From positions 2,852,001 to 2,916,000 of the forward strand of contig NC_135037.1 of the NCBI RefSeq assembly GCF_051020975.1: a stretch of 64,000 nt of DNA, in the 5' to 3' direction. Made by a program: the position numbers and the translations under genes. The notes beneath the pieces were generated by a model. It was not told the origin of the DNA. It did no database searches and saw only the letters and a list, made by a program, of their open reading frames with translations. The stretch comes from Osmia lignaria lignaria (Eukaryota; Arthropoda; Insecta; Hymenoptera; Megachilidae). This document shows positions 36,353 to 49,200 of this stretch, piece after piece; position 1 is the first letter of the stretch, and each line of letters begins with the position of its first letter.

Positions 36353-37254
36353 TTAAACGTTTGCGTTGGTTGTAGACGAATCTTCTGGAAGAGGTTTCTC
36401 GATTTCATTACCAAATCTTACTCTATACTTTTTTCTTACGAGATTCCAATCGACGACATTTTCGATTTTCATCGAATCTTTGAAAGATAATTGACTTTCC
36501 AACGGACTTGGTCGAAGTAATGGAAAACTAATAGTATCAGGTTGTTGCGATAATATTCCGTTATCCTACAAGAAAAGAAAGCAATATAAGCAATATCGAA
36601 GAAAGAAAGAAAAGCAATATCGAAAGATCGACGTACCTGCGTAAACGGATGTCCTGCAAGTAATCGCATTACACCTGCCTTTCGTTCTTGCCTGCTTCGA
36701 CTATTACATGCTTTTCCAATGAACGGAATCCAAGATGTAGCAAGATTTAAAGGTGAAGGCGCAGTTCGTGTTCTTAAAAAGGTAGTTTCGAATTGTAATA
36801 GGATCTTCTGTCCTTTGAGTTGCCATGGTACTACCTATCCAGGGCCAAAAAGCTTAGCTACTAATCGTGATCTACATACTTACTTTTGCATTTGCCGAAT
36901 AAGTTTGCTGAGCCCATACTTCCACTCAATGTCGCTCTGAGATTGAATGCTTTGGTACGTGTCAGACATCATCGCGATTAACAGATTAATTAGAACTATC
37001 ACGCTAACCAACATGTACATAGAAAAGGATACCTGCCGGAACATTACCAAGGTATCATTGGATGATGAATCGTTTAATTAACAAATTTCTACTTATCGAG
37101 TAATCGCTGTGAATGATTAGCCTGACCTTAAACAAATATATGGTCCAACTTGGTTGCATCTTTCGTTTCAACGATATCGTGAAGTCGTCCGTGTCCTTTT
37201 GGCCAAAAATAGCGAAGAAAAGATTTTCCGTAATATCGATGGGACTCACTTTCA
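36353..37254 (-). CDS. nompC: nompC alternative 3' module C (diverged)
   Basis: Four exons: 37254-37127, 37032-36884, 36772-36637, 36565-36353 (stop TAA). It is the most diverged module: pore FFAIFGQKDTDDFT and a basic turret (LKRKMQPSW), with S6 and TRP domain still recognisable (YMLVSVIVLINLLIAMMSD, SQSDIEWKYGLSKLIRQ). Two extra introns split exons that are single in A and B. The MGAKWL-KVKK block is missing, but SPLESQLSF and NVVDWNLVRKKYR remain. Phases are correct throughout. The poly(A) signal is at 36196, overlapping the shu 3' region. Confidence 0.82.
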
Positions 37255-40200
37255 CTGAAAGAATGTTAATCAAGCATCTACAATTGCCAGAGTTAGTCAC
37301 GAAGGAGCGCAATCATCGTCATTTTTGATGTGTATACATTTACAATTATGATCGTTGCGTTCCATTCATGAAAATCAATGTCATTTTGCCGAAAGGAAGG
37401 GATTACACGTAGCATGAAACAGAGCACATGCGATGGAAATGAAGAGGGGAGTAGGAAGAATAGGAACCATGATTTGAAAATATCGCGGCAACTCGTGCGA
37501 ATGATTCTATCGATAAAGAGAATGTGCGATATGATCGATGACAAAGTTCGATTGAAACGGCGGACGGTCGATGAACCGAAAATCGCGATACAATCGATTG
37601 TTTTTAAAACACAGATTCGATATTGTTAAGTTTGCAAGCATCGTGATGTTCGGCCAGTAAGCATGGGTAAGTGCAATTTCAACGATATTTTCGTTAACGC
37701 GGTGGAACTAATTTATTAATTTGTTGATGAAACATTTAAGGGGACGGCGAATACGAGTGACAGCACACACAGAGACTAACCATAACCAAGCAACCTTATA
37801 TTCCTGTGTATTGTTGCTACACAGCATCTCTTCTACGTCTTCAACGTCTCTTCTAAAACATGGTTGAAACGATAATCGTTATATCGATGCGAGAAAGGGT
37901 GACAGGTCCACGGAATAATAGTAGAATCACAAAAAACGATCCGATCGATTTGGGTTTTATTTTGATAAGAAAAATCGTACGAGACGAGATTGTACATGTT
38001 GAAACAGCGTTTAAAGTCGAAATCGGCTGCAACGATCCAAAACCAGATGGATAAGTGTAAAATTAGGTGGTTCCTTTTTCGGTTTATGGTACAGGGGCGG
38101 GGGCAGCTTGATTTTCGGTTGAAACAACGACCAACGTGCTTTCCAAAACTGCCGGCATGGGCTCGTGTTCCGTCGATTCTTTCGATTCTTCAACGTGTTT
38201 CTCGACTTTTTCACAGTAAAGATCTCGATACTTTCGTCTGACCGCTTCCCAATCGACGACATTATCGATTCTTACAGCGTTACTGAACGACAGCTGACTA
38301 CCAAGAGGGCTCAAGTGAACAACCGATAGGGCGACGCTGTCCTTGTGTGCCACCTGTGTCTTTTTCACTTTCGACAACCACTTGGCGCCCATTCTGGAAC
38401 GCGGGGAAAGGGCGCCGGTTCTCTGCATTCCCATCAAACGGACGAGGGAGGGTCGTTGTTTATTCGCAGCGCGTTTCTTGCAGAGTTTGAACAAGTACGC
38501 CAACCAGGTGGTAAGAAGATTCAGCGGAGATGGCGCTGTGCTTGTCCTGCGCATCGATAAACGTGTTTCCGATCAATTAGACATTTTTCACGAAGGATCG
38601 ACGTTAACGAACGAGTAATCGATAAATACCAGTTTGATCTCGATTCGATTCTCGAGAAATATGCTATACAAGAACAGTCCATATTTTTCTTTTTTTTTTA
38701 CTTTTTAATGTTGAGCAACGATTATAAATCCTTACCTGTGCATGTTCCTAACGAGCTTACTCAATCCATACTTCCACTCGATGTCGGACTGTGCCTGTAT
38801 CCGTTGGTAAGTGTCGCTCATCATGGCAATTAGTAGATTAATCAGCACGACCACCGAAACCAGCATATAAATACCGAAGGTGAGCTTGAAGAGAACTCTG
38901 GTCCATTCGGGCTGCATTATTTCGACCTTGAATTGTTCGTGGGTCGTCTGACCGAAGATGGCGAAGAACAATAACTCAACGGCCAGTACGGGACTCATCC
39001 TGACTGGAAATTACGTGGGAACGACATATGTCTCGTGAAAACTCTTGTGTATCCCGTTCATGGTTTTCTTGTTATGCGATCTGTTTGTATGTACGTATAT
39101 ATGTATACGTATGTATTATATGTATGCGTGTAAAGTAACGTGCGTGTTGGTTTTGTCGATCTCGAGGTATGTATTTACGTCGAGGTGCCGTGTCTGTATC
39201 GCTATAAACGCTAAGACGCGATGCAAGATGGCGTCGTTCTAAAGTCTTATAATACATTTAAATAAAGGAATGCGTTTGCTGAGATCACGGTTACTTTGGC
39301 AAAGTACCACGTCGGAGATATCCTATCGTGGAGGAACCATGAGGAGAATTGAAGTGCAGTCCAAAAGTAGGATAACCATAGTTGGGTCAAACGTTTGGAC
39401 GCACGATATAACGGTCGTACATATTATGTACTTGGCTAGTTTCGTGTTCGCGGCACTACTTACGTAAACTCCGAAACGATAGAAGGCTCGATTTATATCT
39501 CGCGGAAGTCTGATGGTCGTCGACCTTCGGAGATGTTACCTAGAATTGTTCGATGTCGTAGCTGTATCTTTTCTTTTATTCAATGCTGCGCAATTAGCGC
39601 GCGAAAAATTTGTACGACACCGTTAGCTCGTTAATTAATCAAGTTCGTGACTATGGATTGAACTTTTGTTAGTCCGAGGCGAGGAACATGGTTCCTCTAG
39701 ATAGGTGGCGTTGAAGTCGCTGGCACCGTGGACGAGTTCGATGCGGTCGGTCCGTTATCCTCTTCCTTCTCGTTCTCCTCGTTCTTATCGTCCTTATCCG
39801 CTTCTTTTTCAGGCTCGTTCCCAGCCAACGCTAGATATTTCTTTCTGATGGAATCCCAATCGACTACGCTTTCGATTCTGGTTGCGCTATTGAAGGACAA
39901 TTGACTACCGAGAGGACTCAAATGTACCACCGACAAGGTAACGCTGTCTTTCGGTCTGACTTGACCTTTTTTCACTTTGGCCAACCATTTAGCGCCCATC
40001 TTCGATCTCGGTGACAGACGACCGGCATGCTGAAGTCCCATCATGTGGATCAACGAGGGCCGTTTTCGTTTCGCTGAGTGTTGCTTGCACACCTTGATGA
40101 AGTACACGATCCAAGTAGTGAGCAAGTTAAGAGGCGACGGGGCGGTGGTCGTTCTGCAACACGGAATCGCGTGTCCAACCTATCTCCCGTAGATTCGTTT

Positions 40201-43200
40201 AAAAAAGATCTACATACGAGATGCGCGATACCCGGCGCGGTGGCAGCTGAACGGAAATTGTTAACGAAAGAGGATATACATATGCAGACGGAGTAGACAC
40301 TCCTTAGGCGAGGAGAATGCGGGCTCCTTTCTTTCTTTTTTTTTTTTCTTTTTTTCATATACGCGATATATCAAATTAAATTGTTATTTGAATTTCGACG
40401 CGACGATGATCCGTTTTGCCTAACGTTACGGGATACGTTTTGCCGGCTTACCTGTGCATATTTCGGATCAGTTTACTGAGCCCGTATTTCCACTCAATGT
40501 CCGATTGCGCCTGTATCCTTTGGTAGGTGTCGCTCATCATGGCGATCAGCAGATTAATTAATACGACTACCGAGACCAACATGTATACGCCAAATGCCAA
40601 CTTGAAGAGGACCGAGGTCCACTGAGGCTGATTAGTCTCGACCTTCAGCTCGCCGTGGGTCGTTTGGCCAAAGACAGCGAAGAACAGGTACTCGAAGGCG
40701 AGTACCGGATTCATCTTTACTGGAATTCGAGGCACACACACGTGTCTTGATATGTCGTTTGTTTGCATTCATTTTTGCGCTTTCTCTCGTGACTGCTGCG
40801 TCGTGCCTTTAGGCTGGCTACTGTGGGCTCGCTATGTATGGATGCGGGTGGTGTATCAATACGTACATTGGAACGATCGAACGAACGATGAATGTACGAA
40901 CATGCTCATGCTAATACAGACTGGCCATGCTTGCGAATAACGTTGGATGCATGCCGGACGTTCCGTGAGCTTCGATCCATGTCGTGTAAACTTTTTCGTG
41001 GGTGTCGTCTAACTGTCGTGATGGTCACTATCGTTTATTTTCTGTTTTTTTTTTTTTTTTTCTGTTTTGTTTGGTTTCTATTCTGTTTCATTTGCATTTT
41101 CTTTTGTTTCAGCGCAAACACTCGCGGTACGCATCGAGGATCTACATAAGCCAAGTGTGTGTTATATCGATCATCCGGACTTTGCGCGGCTTTTCCGCGT
41201 GATCTTCTCTATACCCGGATTCTCTCAACTCACGGGATTCACAATCGGTATTCGTTTACTTATTTACTTTTTTAAAAAAATTTTTTTTTTTTTTTGGACG
41301 ATGAGATGCAGCATGCAGACGACCAGCGTTTTTCTCTCTTCTCTTTCTCCCCGTCCCCTTTCTCTCTCTCTCACTTTCTCTCACATTCTCTCGCGCGCTC
41401 TCTTTCTCTCTCCCTTATTTCTTGTCGAACATTCAAGGTGGATCTTGCGACGAGCCGCGCGAGCGAACACGTGTACGTAACGAAGAAAGGAGTACTATGT
41501 ACCGTGCGCATGCAAGGACCAAGATCGGACGCTTCGTTGCTTTCCGGAAACACGGTGACGAGAGGAGAACAGGCGAAGCGATCGTAGTCGAAGAAACAAG
41601 GATACGAAGGGGGAATAGAAGATTCTGACGGTAGCAAGGAACTATCGAGGATGAGGAAATCGTAAAACGGAGATCGAGACGAAAGGGGGTGGTTCTTTAT
41701 CGGTAAGATTGTCACCGAATGTGGAGAAGTGTCGCTTCGATGTCATATCCGACTTTGGCCGATCAGTGACACATCAAAAGAAAAAAAAAAAAAAAAAAAA
41801 AAACGCATTGCGCAAGACTCGAACAGCACGAGAAAGACAACATTGCTCTTTTATATTGATTGAGAGATGCGTACGATGCACAACAGAGGCTGTGGAGAAA
41901 CGCGCGCTCGATTGGCGCCTCCGTGAGGTAAAGAAACAAGCCGGCAGTGGTCGCCCAACCCACTCGGTGGGACACCGAGACCTCGAGATCGGGATCAAAC
42001 AACGAAATCGAGATCGAGATCGAGCCGTGGACACCGAGTAGCTGCGATTCGGACTCAACAGCGCGACGCTATTCGGGCTTGGTCTCGAACTGGGGTAAAA
42101 TTGATGCGATATCGTAAATGTTATTCAACCCCTGCGTTTGAACGAAATATTCAATACGAAGAGAGAGAGAGAGACGATGATTGAATCGCCCAAAAGCCCG
42201 AATCACAGCACGGGTTACAGCGTAGTGTGTAACAATTCTCGCGACGTTGCAAATATAGGTATATAATTTAATGTTGATTGGAATCAGGCAGCAGTCCCAG
42301 CAGGCAACACACATCGGGCCAAAACGCACAATGCAGACGATACGACACCAAGAAGAATCGTGTCCTGCATTCAGTTGTGCACGTGTCATTGCCATTCAAA
42401 TTTCGCGTATCCGTTAGGTTGCGATTCTCGTTTTAAACTTTCTCAATCGGCAAAACTTACTATCTCGGGAGCTATCGTCACAACACTCATTCTTTTTCTT
42501 GTAGCGGCCGTAGCGACGAGGAGGCGCCGTCGATGGCGTCTCCATCATCCATTCCGTAACATTGGCCAACAAATCTATTATTGCAATTGATCCGATTATG
42601 CGTTTGTCACGAGATAATCAGGCTGCTTGTATTTTTCTTTTCTTTCTTTCTTTTCTATCGTGTAGAGAATCGAAAATTTTATGCGTTTTGGAACAAGGAG
42701 AAAAAATGATTTTAGTCGATCTTTCGAAGACAGAGCGGTATCGAATTAGACAAAGCCGAGCGTTAACAACGATTCGATCGAACTCAGTCCCTCTAATGAT
42801 GCCGCTTACTTATCGATACTCGTCCAAGTTGAGGAGGCATCGCGAAGGACTAGGAAAATGTCTCGAGTTACGCACGGACGTTCCGAGCGATTTCGAACAT
42901 CGATGCGAGCTTTTTCCAAACCAGGAGAGAAGCATTCGTACGCGTTATTCTCGCGTATCGCATGTTCGCGGTCCCATCGACCGCGCCGCTAGCTTTCTTT
43001 TCTTTTTTCTTTTCTTTTTCTCATTCTAATCTTTGAAAGTAGCTTGCGATCGTATCCGAGGGATAGAAAAGACAGGGGGTAGAAGTCAGGAGGCTATTCT
43101 CTCTCCCTTTCTCTCTTAAAGTCTATGAGAATCGCGGCTAAGATCAACGTGCGTCGAACTTACCGTCCTGGAAGGCGCCCTTTTTCTTTCTGTCCTCTAT

Positions 43201-46200
43201 TCGCGCGTCCTGGATCGATTGGTTCTTGAAGGCTTGATTCAGCGCTACGAAGTGCATGGAAAAACCGAACACGAAGATGGCCAGCACAGCGAGAAATCTC
43301 GCGAGATCCTTCATCAGGTTACCGATGATGATGGCCCAAGGTCCGAACAGATGATGGAACGATAGGAAGTCGAGGATTTGCACGCACGCCAGTAAGAAGC
43401 TCAGTGCGAACAGTTGATTCCTGAGGTAAAGCAGGGTCGGCCAGTAGGGTCGGTGAACTACCACGAAACCCATCAGATGAAACGCGACGCCGCAGACGCC
43501 GAACAACAGGACCGCCAATTTGATCCAACCGAGTCCGCTTTTGTCGCTCGGGTTGGTCAGTTCGAACAGCAACAGTCCGGAAAGCATCACGAGGAGACAC
43601 CATTCGTACCAGTAAGGTAGGAGGCTAGCTCTCACCACCGGATATATCGGTATTATGCCGACCAGCAAAAGGAAGACCATCAGATAAATGTGAGACGTGA
43701 GATAAGACATGAACTTGATGATGGGCACGTTGTTGTACTTGTGACCGAGCGGAAGGGCGAACACCACCCAGACTGGCGGACAGATGAGGAACGCGATGAA
43801 CAATAGGATCGTCCTGAAGGCGTTCCAGTTTAAACTCCCTTGCCATAGCTCCTGGAGGTATCGTTGTACCACCGTATGCGCGATCACTTCCTTCTGCTCG
43901 TTCTCGATGAGAACGTCCAAAAATTCCACGTTCCTGCGATCCATCGATGTAAGGATCCTTCCGGCCGAGTCGGCGCCCGCGGCCAGGGCCAACAATTCCG
44001 TGGCCATCGCTTCGCACTGCTTACCAGCGGCTATCAAATCCTTCGCTCTCTCTTTCTCCTTCTCCGACAATTTCATGTAAATATTGGAGAGTTTCGCGGC
44101 TGTGTCTACCGGTGCCGGTGATACCAGCACGAATTCCTCGATGGGTTTGTTGTTGTTGCTCTTACTGCAGACCATCATGTTATAAACGAACTGGAAAGAA
44201 ATCGATCGATCTTGTACAATCGCGAAAAGGTACGAAGGATGATGAAAAGGAGGGGAAGGGGAGAAGGTTGAGGATCGCGTGTTAACTATCTAGCGTTGGC
44301 ACTCGTCGAAATTTATCGGTTCGACTGGTTCGCGTTAAAAGTTTCGAAATTTCGTGCGGCAATTACGATCGAGGCTGGAGTTTTGAAAGAAAAAAAGAAA
44401 ATGGAAAGTAGCTGGGTGAACGGTGATCAGAGCTTACCCTCTTATCCTCCATCAGTGCATAGGTATCGTGCTCTTTCTCCATGAGATACTTGAGCACGTC
44501 GTTATGACCCTCCGAGGCGGCGAACCAAATCGGTGCGCTGCCTAGATTGGTCTCGCTCTTTGGCGAAGCCCCACTCTCGACGAGGAGTTTAACGACATCG
44601 AGATAACCGGCGCGAGCGGCGCAATGCAGCGGCGTCCAACCATTTTTATCCGTCGCGTTTATTTCAGCCCCTTGACCGAGCAGTACCTCGACCATCTGGT
44701 AATGACCGTGCGTCGCGGCGATATGTAGACCGGTTTTGCCGTACCGATCCGAGCTGTGCAATAACTCTGCCGATCTGCTCAACAGAAGACCGACCACCGT
44801 GATGTGACCCCCGAAGCAGGCCAAGTGAAGAGGATTGAAACCGTTCTCCGTGGTCGCCGCCTCTACCTAAAGGCAAATATCTTGCGTTATGATCTTATTC
44901 GCTGCGATGGCTTATTACTTAAGAAGTTCGTTTTGTTTTTCCGGTTACCTGCACACCAGCCGAGTTCAGCAGTAATCGTACGACGTTCTCGTTTCCGGAA
45001 TAGGCAGCCAGATGTAAAGGCGTCATTCCGGATTCGCTGCCTAATTCTCCTACGAGCGAACCACCGGTTGGAGGATCCGACTTCACCGTGCCCGGAACGT
45101 GGGTCAACAACTCTCGGACCGTATCTGAAACGTCGGAAGAAGAAATTTCGCTAGGAAGCTTTTCATCTTTCTCCAGTGTTTATCGAAGTAGAGCCTACCA
45201 GCTTGACCGAAGTACGCGGCTACGTGAAGAGCGGTAACGCCGAGCTTCTTGCTGGATATACGAAGAGACTGGGAGGATCTCAAAACTTCGAGTACCTGAC
45301 CGTGGCCGTGTTGCGCGGCCAAATGGACCGCGGTGAATCCTGCCCGATTCTCATCGGCGCAGGATGCACCCGCCCTGACCAACGCTTTCACCACCTCGGC
45401 GTGTCCTCCCTCGGCAGCCAGTTGAAGCGGCGTCGCCTCGGTCAACTTGTTTCTCGCCGAGATGACACCTTGCCGATCGAACTTCATCAGTTCTTCGATC
45501 ACGCGAACGCTGCCCTGCATGGCTGCTATGTGGGCGCACGTATTCCCGTCCTTGGTGCACGCCATCACCAGACTGGGATGCCTCTGCAGGAACAATTGAG
45601 CGACCTCCGCGTAATTGTTCATAGCCGCCGCGTGTATCGGCTTCTGGCCTTGATCGTCGGTCGCGTCTATGCTTGCCCCGAGTTCGAGTAGAAGCTTGCA
45701 CACTTCCAGTTGGCCAGCACCGGCTGCCAAATGAAGCGGAGTCTGTTTTCTCAGCGTAAGAACGTCTATCGCAGCCCCATGATCCTGCACGAGAAACTTG
45801 ACGAGATGCGAGTAACCGTTCATAGCTGCCAAGTGCAACGCCGTTCTACCCACTCTGGACTTTGAATTAATAAACGCTTTATTCGCTAACAGCGCGTCGC
45901 ATACTTGAAGATAACCGTGTTCAGCGGCCAGATGCAACGCCGATCTGCCCTCCAAATCGAACACGTCCACCCTCGCGTGATTGGCAAGCAGCGTGGTGAC
46001 CAGTTCCATGTGACCACGGTGAGCGGCGATCAACAACGGTGTCCATCCGACCGCGCTCTGACGATTTAACGCCTTCTGCACCTCGGTCGCTGACATACCG
46101 CTTATCATTTCCGACAAGACCTCGTTGTTTCCGGCCAACGCGCAATGATGGAAGGCCGACTCTTGTGCCTGCTTCGTCTGCAACGACACGTCGGCACCAC

Positions 46201-49200
46201 CTTCGAGGAGGGCACGAATCACCGCTCGATCGTCGCCGGGCGTTTCGACTTCCGACGGTTCGATCTGGGCAGCGTAATGCAGGGCGCTACATCCCTCGTT
46301 TGTCAAACTGTTGACGTACGAGGTCGCCGTTTCCTGACCCTTTTTCTCCTTCACGAATTGGATCAGGTGACGCGCCACGTCCGCCTTGCATCCTCTACAC
46401 GCCAAGTGCAGCGGGGTTTCTCCGTTCTGCTGAAAATGTCCTCATCGTGGATGTAATAAAAGAAGAAGAAGAAGAAGAAGAAGAAGAAGAAGAAGAAGAA
46501 CAATAGGACGGGTTAAAAATATAATACCAAAGTTCTACCTTGGATTTGTACATAGGATCACCGCCATCTTCGAGCAACAGTTTCAACGTGGCTAAGTTCC
46601 CGTGACTCGCCGCCACGTGTACAGGTGTTTGACCGTCGTCGGTGGTCAAATTCGGTCCAGCTCCGGATTTAAGCAACATCAAAGCGCACCTATCGCCGTC
46701 AGGTACCCTGGCTGCTATGTGGAGAGGAGTCTCTCGAAGCTTTCCACCCCTTACGTGAACTTCAGCCCCGTATCCTAGCAAAGTCTCCACCACGGCAGGT
46801 TTTGCGTTCTCCACCGCGATATGCAGTGCCGTATAATTATCGTTCGTAGTCGCGTCCACCTATACAACGAGAAAGAATAACACGTGGCAGATTAAAGCGA
46901 GTCGATTGAAATTCTCAATTTGAATACATACCTTCTCTCCCCGTTGCAACAGCGTGCTTATGATGCCAACGTGACCGTACTTGGCCGCTGTGTGAATCGA
47001 CCTGGCGCCCCGTTTATTCGGCATATGCAAATATACACCCTTCTTGAAGAGCATGGTCGCGCATTCCGAGTGGCCGTTCAACGAGGCTATGTGCATCAGC
47101 GTCGAGCCGTCTTTCGTCCTCTCGAATATACTCGCCTTGAATTTGTCGGCCAACAGCTCGATTATGGAAGCGTGTCCGTTTTCCGCTGCCAAGTGCATCG
47201 GCGTTCGATCCTGATGATCGGTGATGGAAGCGGATGCCCTGACACCGTAAAAATATTTCACCAGTGTCTCGTCACCCTCGGCGCTAGCGATGTGCAACGC
47301 CGTTTGTCCGTCGCCCTGTAATTATTACTTCATCAACGTTAAATCTTCATCTTTCTTTTACGTGCTCGAAATTGTATCCTACGTTTTGCATGTCCACAGT
47401 CGCTCCATAATCCACCAGTATCCGCACCATGTCGATGTCCCTCCTCCTGGCTGCCAGATGAAGAGCGGAATCTCCCGTCGGAGTGGTCGCGCGAAGTTGA
47501 TCAGGCGCTTGTTGAGACAACAATTCCCGACACATCGACTGATTTCCAGCTTCCACCGCCAACAGCAGAGGAATCTTCCCTTTCTGTAACGACGTCGAAT
47601 TAAATGAAAATTAACTTTAATTGATTGACGCAAATCTGATCGTCCCAGCAGCATCGATTTTTACGGATAAAGAAAAACGAACTCGTACGATTTCCATAAA
47701 TGGCCAAATTCGTACGTAGACGTAAATATCGATGGGTACTTCGCCGAGACAAAGAACGAGAGAACATTAGGAGGCTGATGGTCGTGCGGGGGCGAGAAGG
47801 AAAGAGAAACCGGATGGAATTGTACGAGAAAGGGACAGAGGGTGAAGAAGAAACGAAATAGCGGAGAATTATGACAGCTGTTCGGTACCAGGCAGCGATA
47901 GTCCTCCGGCATCATTCGCGTCACGCGAGAAACCTGGACGAGAATCGGGAGCAATGCGCGATGGGAATCGTGCAAAAAAAGCATTAATTCGATTCGAGGA
48001 TCCATAGGTCTGTTTGAAAACTTTCGTGTTTCATTTCTTTTCCAATACCATGACGATAAATTCCTTCGGTCTACTTACTCCGTCGACTTTCAGCCTTATG
48101 TCCCGTCCGGCGGCAGCCAATAACGCACGAAGGATCGAAGTGGCGGTACCCGTTTGCCTGGATGCGACCAGATGCACCGCGGTTTGTTGTCTCGGCTACG
48201 TGGAAGAATTAAAAACGAATATCGCACAAAATTACGTCGTTTAAGATCTGTGGATAATCGATAAGGAAATGATTGATATTACCCCTCCAGTAGCGTAAGG
48301 ATCGACGCCCCGTTTCGACAAGAGTAACTTGACGACGTCCTCCCTCGAGTACATAGCAGCGATGTGAAGAGCATTGTAATTGTCCTGCGAAAAATGAAGG
48401 TCACTTTCGTTAGCATAACCACGGATCGTTTCTTATTCACGGCTGATCGATGCGGCACTTTCATCTTCCGGACATTTTTGCTCGCAGCCGATCGAACGAA
48501 ATAGCCGGGTGTTAGGTGATAATAAATCGCGAGAACCGGTAAGATTCGTCGGATCGAGTGGATGGTATGGAAACCCGGGTTATAAATCGCGTTTTGCCGC
48601 GCCCAGAATGAAACGAACGCTTTATCGTCGAACGATTCGAAAACGATGTCGATCCCACGCGTTGGGTGGGGCTGGCAACCCCGACCTCTGCGATTAGCCA
48701 TCGGTTTTACACTCGGCAAAAGGGTGCGTCGAGCTAATTTCATGAAATTTTTTTCAGGTTCCTCGGGGGAGTTTACTGTGGAGCCAACTTTTTGCAGCTG
48801 ATCCAAATGGCTCGCGTTCGACGAAGGTTTCAAGATTGGCGGTGAGCGTGGGCGTAGCCGCCGGCCGCGAAGAAACGCGCCGATAGAATCTGGAAAGTCC
48901 GCCTAATCAGTACTCGGAATCGAGCTACTTTTTCGTCCTACTGACTCAGCGGCCTACTTGCTCGCTTGCTTTCCAACCTCTTCGGTAAACCCCTTGGCCT
49001 TGGCCCTCCTTCACGCGATCTTACTACCCTGCCCTGTTCGACTTAGCGCAAGATTACAAGATCGTTAACTGTACACGTACCGTGGTCTACAAGCGGCCGA
49101 GCCACGCAGCTGCTCGAATATTACGTGTCGACGCCACGCAACGGAGGGCATGATTTCTAAAGCTAATATCGTGTTCCCCGGAATGCGGCTGAATCACGAA

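Noticed and set aside
43319..44121. Frames antisense to or out of frame with the nompC S1-S5 exon
   Set aside because: Shadows of a highly conserved GC-rich coding exon.
45176..46456. Long plus-strand frames (up to 171 codons)
   Set aside because: Antisense to the nompC ankyrin exons, whose minus-strand reading is unmistakable.
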